Origin: Streptomyces koelreuteriae
GTDB lineage: Bacteria > Actinomycetota > Actinomycetes > Streptomycetales > Streptomycetaceae
Direction of reading: 5' to 3'
DNA length: 64,000 bases
NCBI RefSeq assembly: GCF_018604545.1
Contig: NZ_CP075896.1
Location: forward strand, 7,440,001 to 7,504,000
The notes below the pieces were generated by a model. The model saw nothing but the letters and a program-made list of their open reading frames with translations, was not told where the DNA came from and searched no databases. Each line of letters begins with the position of its first letter. Position 1 is the stretch's first letter. Of this stretch, positions 51,018 through 59,433 are shown piece after piece. A program made the translations under genes and the position numbers.

Positions 51018-51554
51018 CTACCTGTGCACGTGGAAGCGCAGCATGGTGACCCCGCCCGACTGGACGTTGCTGAACGGTTCCAGGTCGATCCGGTCGAGGC
51101 CCGGCGGTGCGAAGCGGACGCCGTCGCCGAGCAGCACTGGCAGCACGTACACGAGGATCTCGTCGACGAGGCCGCGCTGCAGGCACTGGGCGGCCACGTC
51201 GGCTCCGAGAATCTCCAGGTTCTTGTCGCCGGCGGCGCGGCGTGCCGTGGCCACGGCTTCCTCGATGTCGCAGGTGAGGAAGATGACGTTGGGGTCCGGC
51301 TCGTCGGGCGGGCGGTGAGTGAGGACGAAATGCGCCCCGCCGTCGTAGTCGGTGTTCTCGTCGGACATGCGCTTGCCGACCTCGAACGTGCCCCGGCCGA
51401 TGAGCATGGCGCCCGTGGCCGCCATGACCTCCGGGAATGTCGCCGACGTCATGTGCTCGAAGATCCAGTCCATCGTGTGGCCGGGACCGGCGATGAACCC
51501 ATCGAGGGACATCACCCTGTTCACGACCACTTTGCCGCTGCTCGCATCCGTCAT
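51018..51554 (-). CDS. dihydrofolate reductase-like (RibD C-terminal domain) protein
   Basis: A 178-aa RibD_C/DHFR-fold protein: VVNRVMSLDGFIAGPGHTMDWIF, GAMLIGRGTFEVGKRM, FVLTHRPPDEP, the cofactor loop LEILGADVAAQCLQRGLVDEILVYVLPVLLGDG and a final GGVTMLRFHVHR. These stand-alone actinobacterial proteins are common and presumed NADPH-dependent reductases of unknown substrate. Transcribed alone; start ATG 51554. Divergent from the hypothetical gene at 51,601 with 46 bp between. Confidence 0.85.
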   Translation of the reverse strand: MTDASSGKVVVNRVMSLDGFIAGPGHTMDWIFEHMTSATFPEVMAATGAMLIGRGTFEVGKRMSDENTDYDGGAHFVLTHRPPDEPDPNVIFLTCDIEEAVATARRAAGDKNLEILGADVAAQCLQRGLVDEILVYVLPVLLGDGVRFAPPGLDRIDLEPFSNVQSGGVTMLRFHVHR

Positions 51555-51600
51555 GCGTCCTCTCCAAGCATGTGGAGGGCCGGGATCGCATCATAGGTCG

Positions 51601-52098
51601 GTGAGCAACATCTTCTCCGGCGGTAGCCACGACCTGGATCTGTCCAATGGCGCCACCGCGGTGTTCATCGACGTGCTGATGCTGGCCGTGTCTGATCTCG
51701 CTTCCGAGGACTGGGACTTCCGCTTCGCGGCGCTGCTGACCCTGCAGGACCAGAACGTCATGGGGCGCGGTGCCGTCGGGTTCGACCTGGCGGAGTTCGA
51801 CTGGGGTGCGACGGAGCGGGAACGCGCCCGCGCGAAGGACTTCGTGCTGCGTGCCACAGCACTCGCGGCGAGCGGACATCGCTGGAGCGAGTTGGGCTAC
51901 CACCCGCCCCGCGTGCATGACTACCTGCACCGCTTCGCAACCTTGGTGGAGTCCTGCACCCCGCCCGCCGACAGCAGCGCCGCTCGTGGCTTCCCTGGCC
52001 CGGACGAGGCCGCGATGGCCTCGTGCGTGCGGCACCGCGTCCTCAGCGCGCTCCCGCTCTGGGACGGCTGCTTCCTCTGCAATCGGCCGTACTACTAG
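51601..52098 (+). CDS. hypothetical protein
   Basis: A 165-aa protein with no recognised family. Middle part LAVSDLASEDWDFRFAALLT LQDQNVMGRGAVGFDLAEFD is coherent, with helical ELGYHPPRVHDYLHRFATLV and a Cys-containing end WDGCFLCNRPYY. GTG 51601 is the only plausible start. No signal peptide. Composition supports a real gene, though its neighbours are largely decayed. Confidence 0.55.
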   Translation: MSNIFSGGSHDLDLSNGATAVFIDVLMLAVSDLASEDWDFRFAALLTLQDQNVMGRGAVGFDLAEFDWGATERERARAKDFVLRATALAASGHRWSELGYHPPRVHDYLHRFATLVESCTPPADSSAARGFPGPDEAAMASCVRHRVLSALPLWDGCFLCNRPYY

Positions 52099-52129
52099 CT
52101 CGGCTCGATTCCACCTAAGGAGGTCCGTT

Positions 52130-52436
52130 CCCGTCGACTTCGGCATCCCCTGGCGGACGGTCTACGGATTGTTCCAGCGATGGCGGGCGAACGGAACAAT
52201 GGCCCGTATCCATGCCGAGCTGCACGATGATCCGAACCCACGACGGCCTCAATCCCGGCACCGTCGCGGTGATCCTGGACTCCCAGTCCGTAGAGGGCGC
52301 CGGGACGGTGGGCCAGGACAGCCGCGGCTTCGACGGCGGGAAGCTGGACTGCAACCTCCGCCAGTGCGGTGGCGTCGATGCTGAGACAGGATCCGGAGTG
52401 TGTGACGTCGCGCGGAGCGCTTGCGCTGGTGAGTAG
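52130..52436 (+). pseudogene. IS5-family transposase fragment
   Basis: VDFGIPWRTVYGLFQRWRAN GTMARIHAELHDD in one frame, then THDGLNPGTVAVILDSQSVE GAGTVGQDSRGFDGGK in the next. This is the N-terminal and first-Asp region (AVILDSQSV) of a two-frame IS5-type transposase; the remainder is absent. It ends ~45 bp before the right repeat copy. Confidence 0.7.
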
Positions 52437-52480
52437 GGTCGGGGTTGTCCTTGCGGAGGTTGGCGGACACCAATAGGGAC

Positions 52481-52525
52481 AATCCCAACCGTCAGGTGCG
52501 GTTGAGTTTCCTCGGATGACCTAGG
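52481..52525 (+). repeat. right copy of 45-bp direct repeat (candidate attR)
   Basis: Same sequence as 22,030-22,074 except C for G at one position. Read in frame it encodes ADTNRDNPNRQVRLSFLG-stop (from ~52,463), a second YjbQ 3' end whose preceding residues differ from the intact gene. No other part of a YjbQ gene is present. Confidence 0.7.
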
Positions 52526-52529
52526 CCGT

Positions 52530-52700
52530 TTCTTCTGGATCCTCGGGCGGACCAGATGAAGACGGCCGCGATGGGCAGTGCGGCCAGGTAGACGGTGGCG
52601 GTCTTCTCGAAGGCTGGCGGCCTGCCTTTGGACCGGCCCGCTGTTTGCGTTTGGCGATCATCGTCGAGATCGACGGCCTCCGGGTCGCGCAGGGCTGCAG
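52530..52700 (-). pseudogene. transposase C-terminal remnant (IS5 type)
   Basis: On the minus strand, GRSKGRPPAFEKTATVYLAA then LPIAAVFIWSARG. The KTATVYLAALxIAAxFIWSAR end is typical of IS5-type second-frame transposases; GRSKGRPPAF looks like the start of the same domain, so most of the catalytic part has been deleted internally. Confidence 0.5.
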
Positions 52701-52762
52701 CAGCCAGAGGCCAAGAGCCCTCCGAGGCGCGGGCATCATGCCCGCCCCGAGGGGCTGATCCT

Positions 52763-52850
52763 CCAGATGCCGACGGCGAGGGCGAGTCGTTGTCGGGTGC
52801 GGGCGAAGACTCCTGCTGGTGTTCGGCCGCCGTGCTGTTCGAGCATGGTC
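52763..52850 (-). pseudogene. DDE transposase C-terminal fragment
   Basis: Minus strand: MLEQHGGRTPAGVFARTRQR LALAVGIW, the characteristic LExHGGRTPxGVxARVxQRLLALxAxIWHN end of a Streptomyces DDE transposase. Only ~30 codons survive. Confidence 0.55.
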
Positions 52851-53182
52851 GCGGTCGGCAGAGCATCGGATTCATTCATCTGGGCCGGGCGGCGCCGAGC
52901 GCTGCCTGTCGACGGGCGGCGTGAGCGAGTACGCGTTGAGGGACAAGGCTCCTGCCTCCGCGCCAGCGCGAAACTCGGTGGAGCGAAATGTTCAACTGAC
53001 CTGCGCTGATTGACAGTTCGGCCCACCTCCACGGGTAAAGCATGGGTAAAGCTGCGGGATCCCCTGCCCGACTGCCAGTCCTCCTCTGTGGAAACTGCCA
53101 GAACGCGCGGGCAGGGGAAGGGCGCTGGGGATCCTGCGACCCTCTCCCACGCACTGCGCGCGAACTACAAGGAACCCCACAC
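52851..53182. other. 332-bp upstream region of snapalysin
   Basis: Contains ACTGCCAG twice as a direct repeat (within ~53,071-53,105) and long inverted arms GGGATCCCCTGCCCG (53,057-53,071) and CGGGCAGGGG (53,119-53,128). These probably include the promoter and operator of the protease gene. No gene seen; an inverted or direct-repeat activator site (LysR-type in other snapalysin loci) is possible, but no LysR gene is adjacent. Confidence 0.4.
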
Positions 53183-53854
53183 ATGAAGCTCCCCAAGTTG
53201 GCGCTCGCCACGGCTCTGGGCGTCGGCCTCCTCGCCTCCGGTCTGTCCATCGCATCCGCGTCCCCCGACACGTCGGGTGACGGATCCGGGCAGCCGGCGG
53301 CGACCGACCTCTACACCGCGGGCAAGGACGACAAGGCCGACACCGACGCGTTCATCCAGGCCGTGCTGAAGTCAGCCCTGGCGAAGAAGGAGAACACGAC
53401 GAAGAGCACGGCCGCCGCCGTCACCGTCACCTACAGCGCCAAGGACGCCCCGCACTTCCGCAAGCAGATCAAGCGCAGCGCCGCAATATGGAACGCGGCC
53501 GTGGACAACGTGGAGCTGAAGGAGGGCAGCAATCCTGACTTCACCTACCGCGAGGGCAATGACCCCCAGGGGTCGCACGCGAGGGTCGAAGGCAACGGCA
53601 AGGGCTACATCTTCCTGGACTTCGAGCAGACCAAGGAGTTCAGCTCCACCCGGGTCACCTCGCACGAGACCGGTCACATCCTTGGTCTGCCGGACAACCG
53701 CACAGGCCAGTGCTCGGATCTGATGTCCGGCGGCTCCGCGCCGGCCGACTGCAAGAACGCGAAGCCCAGCGCGGAGGAGGCCGACGAGGTCGACCGGCAG
53801 TGGGCCCAGGGCCAGAACGAGTGGGAGCAGTGGCTCGCCGCAACTGACCGCTGA
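53183..53854 (+). CDS. snpA: snapalysin-family secreted zinc metalloprotease
   Basis: A 223-aa secreted neutral protease. Signal peptide (MKLPKLALATALGVGLLASG..SIASA), a short propeptide, then the mature domain with VTVTYSAKDAPHFRKQIKRSAAIWNAAVDN, the zinc motif HETGHILGLPDN (HExxHxxGxxD, the Asp being the third ligand of snapalysins) and CSDLMSGGSAPADCK (Met-turn and disulfide). It degrades extracellular protein. Unlike the S. lividans locus, no divergent lysR gene is present; the upstream DNA is full of IS remnants, so the regulator may have been lost. ATG 53183. Confidence 0.93.
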   Translation: MKLPKLALATALGVGLLASGLSIASASPDTSGDGSGQPAATDLYTAGKDDKADTDAFIQAVLKSALAKKENTTKSTAAAVTVTYSAKDAPHFRKQIKRSAAIWNAAVDNVELKEGSNPDFTYREGNDPQGSHARVEGNGKGYIFLDFEQTKEFSSTRVTSHETGHILGLPDNRTGQCSDLMSGGSAPADCKNAKPSAEEADEVDRQWAQGQNEWEQWLAATDR

Positions 53855-53963
53855 TCCAGGGGATCCGGCGTTGCCGGCCACCGAGGAGCGCACCTAGTCC
53901 GGCGCGCGTAGCGCAGGCCGGGCCCCGCCCCTCGGACGGCCGGCCGATCCTTCAGCCGGCGTG

Positions 53964-54014
53964 ACCTGTTCCGGTGCAGTCGGCCGACGTGTGGCCGGCG
54001 GTGCCGGAACAGGT
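53964..54014. terminator. stem-loop between convergent snpA and DUF2264 genes
   Basis: ACCTGTTCCGG and CCGGAACAGGT, 11-bp perfect arms with a GC-rich loop of 29 nt that can itself fold. A second hairpin (CGTCGGCA..TGCCGACG) follows at ~54,037-54,054. The convergent gap of 286 bp holds no gene. Confidence 0.55.
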
Positions 54015-54140
54015 CCCCGTCCACGACGAGAAGAGCCGTCGGCAAGTGCCGACGAGCGCGAGATCGCCGTGGGGGTGCCCACGGTATGGTTCGGGACTCT
54101 TGCAGTGGCTGTCCTGCTCCGAGCCTGCCGCGCAGAGCCC

Positions 54141-55892
54141 TCATTCGCGCACAGTGACGTCCACGCCCGATGCGTCCAGCCGTACCCCGATCCCGGCTCG
54201 ACCGCTCCAGTGGACCTCGAGCCCGCCGACGCCGTCCGCTCGCACGGACACCAGCTCGGTCAGCGGCAGCGGCAGCGGCAACGGCAACGGATGCGGCAAC
54301 GGATCCGGATCGGCGGTCAGTCGGGCCAAAGCGACGAACAGGGCGTCCCCCTTCCCTGTGACCCCCTCGACCCCCGTGACCCCTTCGACCCCTGCGAGGG
54401 TGCCGGTCAGGCCGATAGCAGGCACAAGCTCGGCCCTGAAACCCTCCCGCGGCGCCCATCCCGTAAGCCGCACCCGCGTACCCGGCGGCGCACCGGCGAC
54501 AAGAAAGGCCCGTACCTCCACCGCCCCCTCGGCGAGGACCACGCTGGTCACGGTGATGCCGTCGCGCACGGTGTGCCGGGAGGCGATCCACCCCTCACCC
54601 GTGCCGAGCGGCTCGATCTCCGTCCGGGTGGCGTCCCCGCCGACGAACACGCTGTTGTCGTACGACGGTGCCGGCACGGTCGCGGTCGAGTAGGCCAGAC
54701 GGGTGTACAACGCCGCGTAGCGGGTGTCCTCGCTGCCGTGGTTGTGCAGCCGTACCAGGCCGTCCGAACAGGTCGACACCAGCAGCCAGTTGGGCGCGGG
54801 CAGGGACGTGACCCGGTCGGCACGCTCGACCTGGGCCTGCTGTTCCGGTGCCGTCCACACCTCGTGGTCCGGCGGCAGCAGCAAGCCGAGGAAGCCCTTG
54901 CTCGCCCAGTAGGGGGAGGCCGGGCCCGAGTAGGTCTGTACGAGCGACTCGTCGGGACCGAGCCAGCCGAGTGGCAGGAGACCTCGCTCGTCGACCGCCC
55001 CGCCGTCCAGGAAGTACCGCAGGGCGCCGGAGCCCAGTCGTCGTGTCTCGCCCGGGGACAGCGGAGTGTGCCCGGTCAGCGCGCCGAGCCAGAGCGGGGC
55101 CGTCGTGGCGAAGCGATAGGTCAGGGAACGGCCCTGGAACACGGGGGCGCCGTCGCCGCCGAAGAGCCGGGCGTAGTCCTCGAGGTGCTGGGACAGCCGT
55201 CCGCCGTACAGGGAGAGCAGTGCGCTGTCGTCGGCCAGCCATGCGTGCAGGACCGGGTACAGGTGCATGGCCCAGCCGTTGTAGTAGTCGAACTTCCGGC
55301 CGTCGCCGTCCGTGTACCAGCCGTCGCCCCGGTACCAGTCCTCGATGCGTTCCAGGCCCCGATCGATCGCCCGGCGCGCCGCGTCCGGCCGGTGGCCGAT
55401 CTCCTGGAGGAAGCCGCCGACGGTGACGGGGAACAACTCCCAGTTGTTCGGCCGGGGTTCTGCGGTGAGCGCGTCCGACAGCCAGTCCGCCGTCCGCTCG
55501 CGCACCCGCTGCTCCAGGCGGTCCCACAGCAGCGGCCGGGTCAGCCGCAGGGCGAGAGCGATCGAGGCGGCTTCGACAAGCGGCTGGCTGTGGTCCTCGA
55601 TCCGCGGCCATACGCCGCCGGGGCCGGTCGCGAGGCCCTCGGCGTAGCGGCCGAGAAGGGTCTCGTCCTGACGGAAGGCGGCCAGCAGCAGTGTGCGGGC
55701 GTACCCCTCCAGGCCGTCGGAGAGGCGGCCCGCCTGGCTCACATGGCTGCCGGGCAGGTGATAGAGGGCGCGGTCGGCGGTGGCGTACGGTGCCACGGCG
55801 GCGAGCAGGGCATCGGCCGCGGCCTCCCAGTGAGCACGGGTGTAGCCGGTGTACGGGCTGGACTCGCGGTCATCGGCGGGCAGTTCGATCAC
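54141..55892 (-). CDS. DUF2264-family protein (polysaccharide degradation)
   Basis: A 583-aa cytoplasmic protein of the DUF2264 family: an alpha/alpha-barrel N-terminal part (TGYTRAHWEAAADALLAAVAPY, GLEGYARTLLLAAF, PLVEAASIALALRLTRPLLW, NWELFPVTVGGFLQEIG, YYNGWAMHLYPVLHAWL) and a beta-rich C-terminal half. Members cluster with unsaturated uronyl and other glycoside hydrolases, and a glycosidase activity is suspected but unproven. GTG 55892 follows GGAAGGA; the frame is open further upstream but without protein-like sequence. Divided from the SDR gene by 130 bp with a triple 10-bp repeat. Part of the second sugar cluster. Confidence 0.82.
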   Translation of the reverse strand: MIELPADDRESSPYTGYTRAHWEAAADALLAAVAPYATADRALYHLPGSHVSQAGRLSDGLEGYARTLLLAAFRQDETLLGRYAEGLATGPGGVWPRIEDHSQPLVEAASIALALRLTRPLLWDRLEQRVRERTADWLSDALTAEPRPNNWELFPVTVGGFLQEIGHRPDAARRAIDRGLERIEDWYRGDGWYTDGDGRKFDYYNGWAMHLYPVLHAWLADDSALLSLYGGRLSQHLEDYARLFGGDGAPVFQGRSLTYRFATTAPLWLGALTGHTPLSPGETRRLGSGALRYFLDGGAVDERGLLPLGWLGPDESLVQTYSGPASPYWASKGFLGLLLPPDHEVWTAPEQQAQVERADRVTSLPAPNWLLVSTCSDGLVRLHNHGSEDTRYAALYTRLAYSTATVPAPSYDNSVFVGGDATRTEIEPLGTGEGWIASRHTVRDGITVTSVVLAEGAVEVRAFLVAGAPPGTRVRLTGWAPREGFRAELVPAIGLTGTLAGVEGVTGVEGVTGKGDALFVALARLTADPDPLPHPLPLPLPLPLTELVSVRADGVGGLEVHWSGRAGIGVRLDASGVDVTVRE

Positions 55893-56000
55893 TGTGGTCG
55901 CATTCCTTCCGGGGTGGCGGTGGCCGTCGGGATGGTCTTGTCGTGCCGCGGTGGGACGTCTCCTCCTTTCCTCCAGCGGGCGCCCCGGGGGTCGTACCGC

Positions 56001-56030
56001 CCTCACAAGGCCTCACAAGGCCTCACAAAG
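56001..56030. repeat. three tandem copies of CCTCACAAGG
   Basis: CCTCACAAGG twice exactly and CCTCACAAAG once, overlapping the last bases of the SDR gene (stop at 56,023). Confidence 0.85.
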
Positions 56031-56787
56031 GAGGAAGCCCCATCCGCGTCCGGTGCGCGTCCCGCAGCAGGCTCGCGGGGCTGACGGCCGACGCGCCGGC
56101 GTCCAGGACGATCTCGCTGCCCGTCAGCATCGCCCCGTCCGGTGAGGCGACGAAGGCGACCGTGTTCGCGATCTGTTCGGGCTCGCACAACAGCCTCAGG
56201 GGATTGCTCTGACGCAGCCGTTCCAGATCGCGCTCGCCGTCCAGCCGGGACTCGGTGGCCGGCGTCCGGACCCATCCGGGGGAGACGGTGGCGAAGTGAA
56301 TGCCGTACTGGCCGTAGTCGACGGCGAGTTGGCGGGTGAGTGCGGCGATGGCGCCCTTGGACGCCGCGTAGGCGGGAAGACCCGGTGCGGCCGTCCGGTG
56401 CAGGACGGAGCCGACCGTGATCACGGCACCGGTTCCCGCCGTCATCATGGCGGGCAGGACCTCGCGTACGTACAGGAAGACCGATGACAGATTGACTGTC
56501 ATGACGGAGTTCCACTCCTCCAGGCTGGTTCGGTGCAGCGGCCGGCCCTCGGTGATGCCGACACAGTTGACCAGGACGTCCACGGCGCCGCTCGCCGCCT
56601 GCGCCACGCGTACCGCCGAGACCACCTCCGCGGCGTCGGTCACGTTCGCGCGTCGATAGGTGACACCCGGAAGTTCGGGGTCCGTGATGTCGACGCCCAC
56701 GACGCGGAAGCCGTCGGCGACGAAGCGAGCGGCGATGGCGCGGCCGATACCTCCGGCCGCTCCGGTGATCAAGGCGGTACGGGTCAT
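56023..56787 (-). CDS. SDR-family oxidoreductase
   Basis: A 254-aa short-chain dehydrogenase: ALITGAAGGIGRAIAARFVADG, Asp of VVGVDITD (NAD-type), LVNCVGITEG, Ser of TVGSVLHRTAAPG, YAASKGAIAALTRQLA, and an SDR C-terminus GSEIVLDAGAS. As in the first cluster, it may oxidise an aldose or a uronate-derived intermediate; the substrate is unknown. Divergent from the aldolase-kinase-lactonase operon, with a GTATACG-containing gap. ATG 56787. Confidence 0.85.
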   Translation of the reverse strand: MTRTALITGAAGGIGRAIAARFVADGFRVVGVDITDPELPGVTYRRANVTDAAEVVSAVRVAQAASGAVDVLVNCVGITEGRPLHRTSLEEWNSVMTVNLSSVFLYVREVLPAMMTAGTGAVITVGSVLHRTAAPGLPAYAASKGAIAALTRQLAVDYGQYGIHFATVSPGWVRTPATESRLDGERDLERLRQSNPLRLLCEPEQIANTVAFVASPDGAMLTGSEIVLDAGASAVSPASLLRDAHRTRMGLPPL

Positions 56788-56856
56788 GGGCGGTGCCTCA
56801 CAGGTAGCTGTCCGTGTCCCCGGGCAGGGCGAGGAGGGTTGAAGTCGGAGGGGAAG

Positions 56857-56875
56857 AGTATACGATCTACGAAAC
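56857..56875. promoter_or_regulatory. candidate operator in the second cluster (GTATACGA)
   Basis: AGTATACGATCTACGAAAC, containing GTATACG and a TACGA-TC-TACGA direct repeat, lies in the 115-bp gap between the SDR and aldolase genes. It shares GTATACG with the palindrome at 59,434. Confidence 0.4.
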
Positions 56876-56902
56876 TCCCTCAATCGTGCCTCGGAGGCAT
56901 CC

Positions 56903-57538
56903 GTGCGACCACACGACTTCCTTTTCGCCCTGCAGACCCAACGGGTCATGGCCATCGTCCGCGGGGCGGACCCCGAGGCGGCGCTCGCCACGGTCCTGAC
57001 CCTCGCCCGGACCGGGATTCCGCTCATCGAGGTGTCATTGAGCGGCACGGACGCGGTGTGGGTGATCGAACAGGCCCGCAGTGTCCTCGGGCCGGAGGCG
57101 CTCCTGGGGGCGGGCACCGTGGTGACATCCGAGGACGCCTGGCGGGCGGCCAAGGCGGGCGCGGGGTACGTGGTCACACCCGGCCTCAGTGACGCCGTCG
57201 GCACGTCGCGCGCACTCGGACTGCCCGTCCTCGCGGGCGCGGTGACACCCACGGAGGTCGCGGCCGCGCTCGCGCAGGACGCCACCGCGGTGAAGCTCTT
57301 CCCGGCCGGGGCGGTCGGCGGGGTGGAGCTGCTGCGCGCGCTCCGGGCGCCCTTCCCCGACGTTCCGTTCGTGCCCGTCGGGGGCGTCGACGTCGTCCGA
57401 GCACGCGAGTACCTGGAAGCGGGCGCCGTCGCGGTCGGTGTCGGCTCCCCGCTCGTGGGGCGAGCCGCCGACGGCGATTCCAGCGGACTCGCCGGACGGG
57501 TGCGCGCCTTCCGTGCCCTGACCGGGGTGGTGGCATGA
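56903..57538 (+). CDS. 2-dehydro-3-deoxy-phosphogluconate-type aldolase (second copy)
   Basis: A 211-aa KDPG-family aldolase paralogous to the one at 41,464. Landmarks: VMAIVRGADPEAAL, Glu of LIEVSLSGTD, GAGTVVT, YVVTPGLSDAV, Schiff-base Lys of TAVKLFPAGAVGG, FVPVGGVDVVRARE. GTG 56903 follows CGGAGG. It ends in an ATGA overlap with the kinase. It feeds pyruvate and a glyceraldehyde 3-phosphate-type product into central metabolism. Confidence 0.87.
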   Translation: MRPHDFLFALQTQRVMAIVRGADPEAALATVLTLARTGIPLIEVSLSGTDAVWVIEQARSVLGPEALLGAGTVVTSEDAWRAAKAGAGYVVTPGLSDAVGTSRALGLPVLAGAVTPTEVAAALAQDATAVKLFPAGAVGGVELLRALRAPFPDVPFVPVGGVDVVRAREYLEAGAVAVGVGSPLVGRAADGDSSGLAGRVRAFRALTGVVA

Positions 57539-58479
57539 CCGACGTACTGACCTTCGGAGAAGCGCTGGTCACGCTGCGCGCCGACCGGCCGATCCGCAGC
57601 GGCGGAGCGCTGCACATGTCCGTCGCCGGAGCCGAGGTGAATGTCGCGATAGGCCTCGCCCGCCTCGGCCACCGTGCGCGCTGGGTGGGATGCACGAGCC
57701 GTGACGAGTTCGGAGCGCTCGTGCTGCGCACGTTGCGCGCCGAGAACGTCGACGTGGCGAACGTGGAGCAGGCCGAAGGGCCCACCGGGCTGGCCGTCTT
57801 CGAATCCCGCATCGCGGATGTCACCCGCGTGTCGTACCACCGGTCCGGGTCCGCCGGTTCGCGGCTGACTCCCCGGCACCTCAAGGCACCCCTGCGCGAG
57901 GGGGCCAGGGTCGTGCACATGACCGGCATCACCGCGGCCCTGGGCCACGGACCTCTACGGGCCGTGCGCACAGCTGTGTCGGCCGTGCGGGCGAGCGGAG
58001 CCACGCTCTGCCTGGACGTGAACTATCGCGCCAAGCTCTGGTCCCGGGAGACGGCCACCGCCGCACTGCGCCCGCTCGCGGCGCAGGCCGACATCCTGGT
58101 GGCGTCCGACGACGAACTAGCCCTGGCCGCGCCGGGCGGCACCGTGACCGAGGCGCAGCAGGTGGAGGCCCTTCTGGCGTGCGGTGTCCGGGAGATCGTC
58201 GTCAAGCGGGGGGCCGAAGGCGCCGAAGTCTTCAACGCCTCGGGTGCCGTTGCCCGCCCCGCCCTCGACGTGCCCGTGGAGGACACGGTGGGGGCCGGGG
58301 ACGCCTTCGTGGCCGGCTATCTCTCGGCCCTCCTGGACGGCGAGCCCATCGACCGGCGCCTCGAACGCGCTGTGACCCTGGGCGCGTTCGCGGTCGCCTC
58401 CCGAGGAGACTGGGAAGGGCTTCCCGTGCGGGAAGAGCTCGGGCTGGTGCACGCCGTTCCGGGCAGCACGCTCCGATGA
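57535..58479 (+). CDS. 2-keto-3-deoxy sugar-acid kinase, PfkB family (second copy)
   Basis: A 314-aa ribokinase-family kinase paralogous to 42,090: VLTFGEALVTLRADRPIRSG GALHMSVAGAEVNVAIGLAR LG, DILVASDDELALA and DTVGAGDAFVAGYLSALL. Overlaps the genes on both sides by ATGA. The order aldolase-kinase-lactonase is the same as in the first cluster. Confidence 0.87.
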   Translation: MTDVLTFGEALVTLRADRPIRSGGALHMSVAGAEVNVAIGLARLGHRARWVGCTSRDEFGALVLRTLRAENVDVANVEQAEGPTGLAVFESRIADVTRVSYHRSGSAGSRLTPRHLKAPLREGARVVHMTGITAALGHGPLRAVRTAVSAVRASGATLCLDVNYRAKLWSRETATAALRPLAAQADILVASDDELALAAPGGTVTEAQQVEALLACGVREIVVKRGAEGAEVFNASGAVARPALDVPVEDTVGAGDAFVAGYLSALLDGEPIDRRLERAVTLGAFAVASRGDWEGLPVREELGLVHAVPGSTLR

Positions 58480-59384
58480 GGGCGGCAAGGGTCGCCAGGC
58501 GGTGGCGGCCCTGTGTCGCGGACCGGTATCAACTCGCCGAAGGCGCCCGATGGTTCGACGGCCGGCTGTTCTTCGTCGACCTTCTCCGCGGCGACCTGTA
58601 CAGCTGCCGGGAGAGCTCCGGTGGCAGGCCGGAGCAAGTCCTCGGTCTCGGTGTGCCGCTGGGGGCGGTGGCGCCTGCCGCCGTCGGGCGAAGGCGGGGC
58701 TGGATCGTCGCGGCCGGCGTCGGCATCGCGCTGACCGACGGCCGCGGCGCACCGGAGTGGCTGGCGCGGCCCGGCGACAGAGCCGACCGGGCCATGCGGA
58801 TGAACGACGGAGTCTGCGATCCGGCGGGCCGGTTCTGGGCCGGCAGCATGGAGGTCCACGCCGCACGGGACGCGGGCTCGCTCTACCGCACTGATCCCGA
58901 CGGCACGGTCCACGAGGTGCTCGACCGTCTCACCGTCCCCAACGGGCCTGCCTTCACCGCGGACGGACGGCTCATGTACCTGGCCGACAGCGCCCGCGGC
59001 ACCATCACGCGCTATGCGGCGGACCCTGTCACGGGTGCGCTGGGCCCGCCCGAGCCGTTCGCCGAATTCACGCTCGCTGAGGGCCGTCCCGACGGCATGA
59101 CGGTCGACGATCACGGCAACCTGTGGGTGGCGCTCTGGGGCGGGGGACGCGTCCTGTGTCTGGGGCCGGACGGGAGGCGTCTACGCACCGTGCGCCTGCC
59201 CACGCCCCACGTCAGCAGCATCGCCTTCGGCGGCGGCCGGATGTATGTGACGACGGCTCTGCATCGTCTGGAGAGGCCGGGGTTGCTCGACGGTGCCGTG
59301 CTCGCCAGCGCGACCGCCGTGACGGCGCCACCGGCGCTGCCGTTCGGGGCGACGCGGCCGGCTCATGCCCCGGCCGAGCCGTAG
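58476..59384 (+). CDS. SMP-30/gluconolactonase-family lactonase (second copy)
   Basis: A 302-aa beta-propeller lactonase paralogous to 43,080: LAEGARWFDGRLFFVDLLRG, RMNDGVCDPAGRFWAGSMEV, VPNGPAFTADGRLMYLADSA, GRPDGMTVDDHGNLWVALWG GG. The metal ligands (Glu, Asn, Asp) appear conserved. Start ATG 58476 overlaps the kinase stop (ATGA). The 132-bp gap before the MHS transporter contains an 18-bp palindrome, so the transporter has its own promoter. Confidence 0.85.
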   Translation: MRAARVARRWRPCVADRYQLAEGARWFDGRLFFVDLLRGDLYSCRESSGGRPEQVLGLGVPLGAVAPAAVGRRRGWIVAAGVGIALTDGRGAPEWLARPGDRADRAMRMNDGVCDPAGRFWAGSMEVHAARDAGSLYRTDPDGTVHEVLDRLTVPNGPAFTADGRLMYLADSARGTITRYAADPVTGALGPPEPFAEFTLAEGRPDGMTVDDHGNLWVALWGGGRVLCLGPDGRRLRTVRLPTPHVSSIAFGGGRMYVTTALHRLERPGLLDGAVLASATAVTAPPALPFGATRPAHAPAEP

Positions 59385-59433
59385 AGCCCCGCCGGTCACA
59401 AGCTGAAAAATTTCCCGCCGCACCTCTGGACGT

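Noticed and set aside
52736-53032. Minus-strand open frame of 98 codons near snapalysin
   Set aside because: Only the middle ~30 codons resemble a transposase end; the rest is not protein-like, so it was kept as a relic rather than a gene.
53894-54082. Small minus-strand frame between snapalysin and DUF2264
   Set aside because: Overlaps strong hairpins, Pro/Arg/Ala-rich, no ribosome-binding site.
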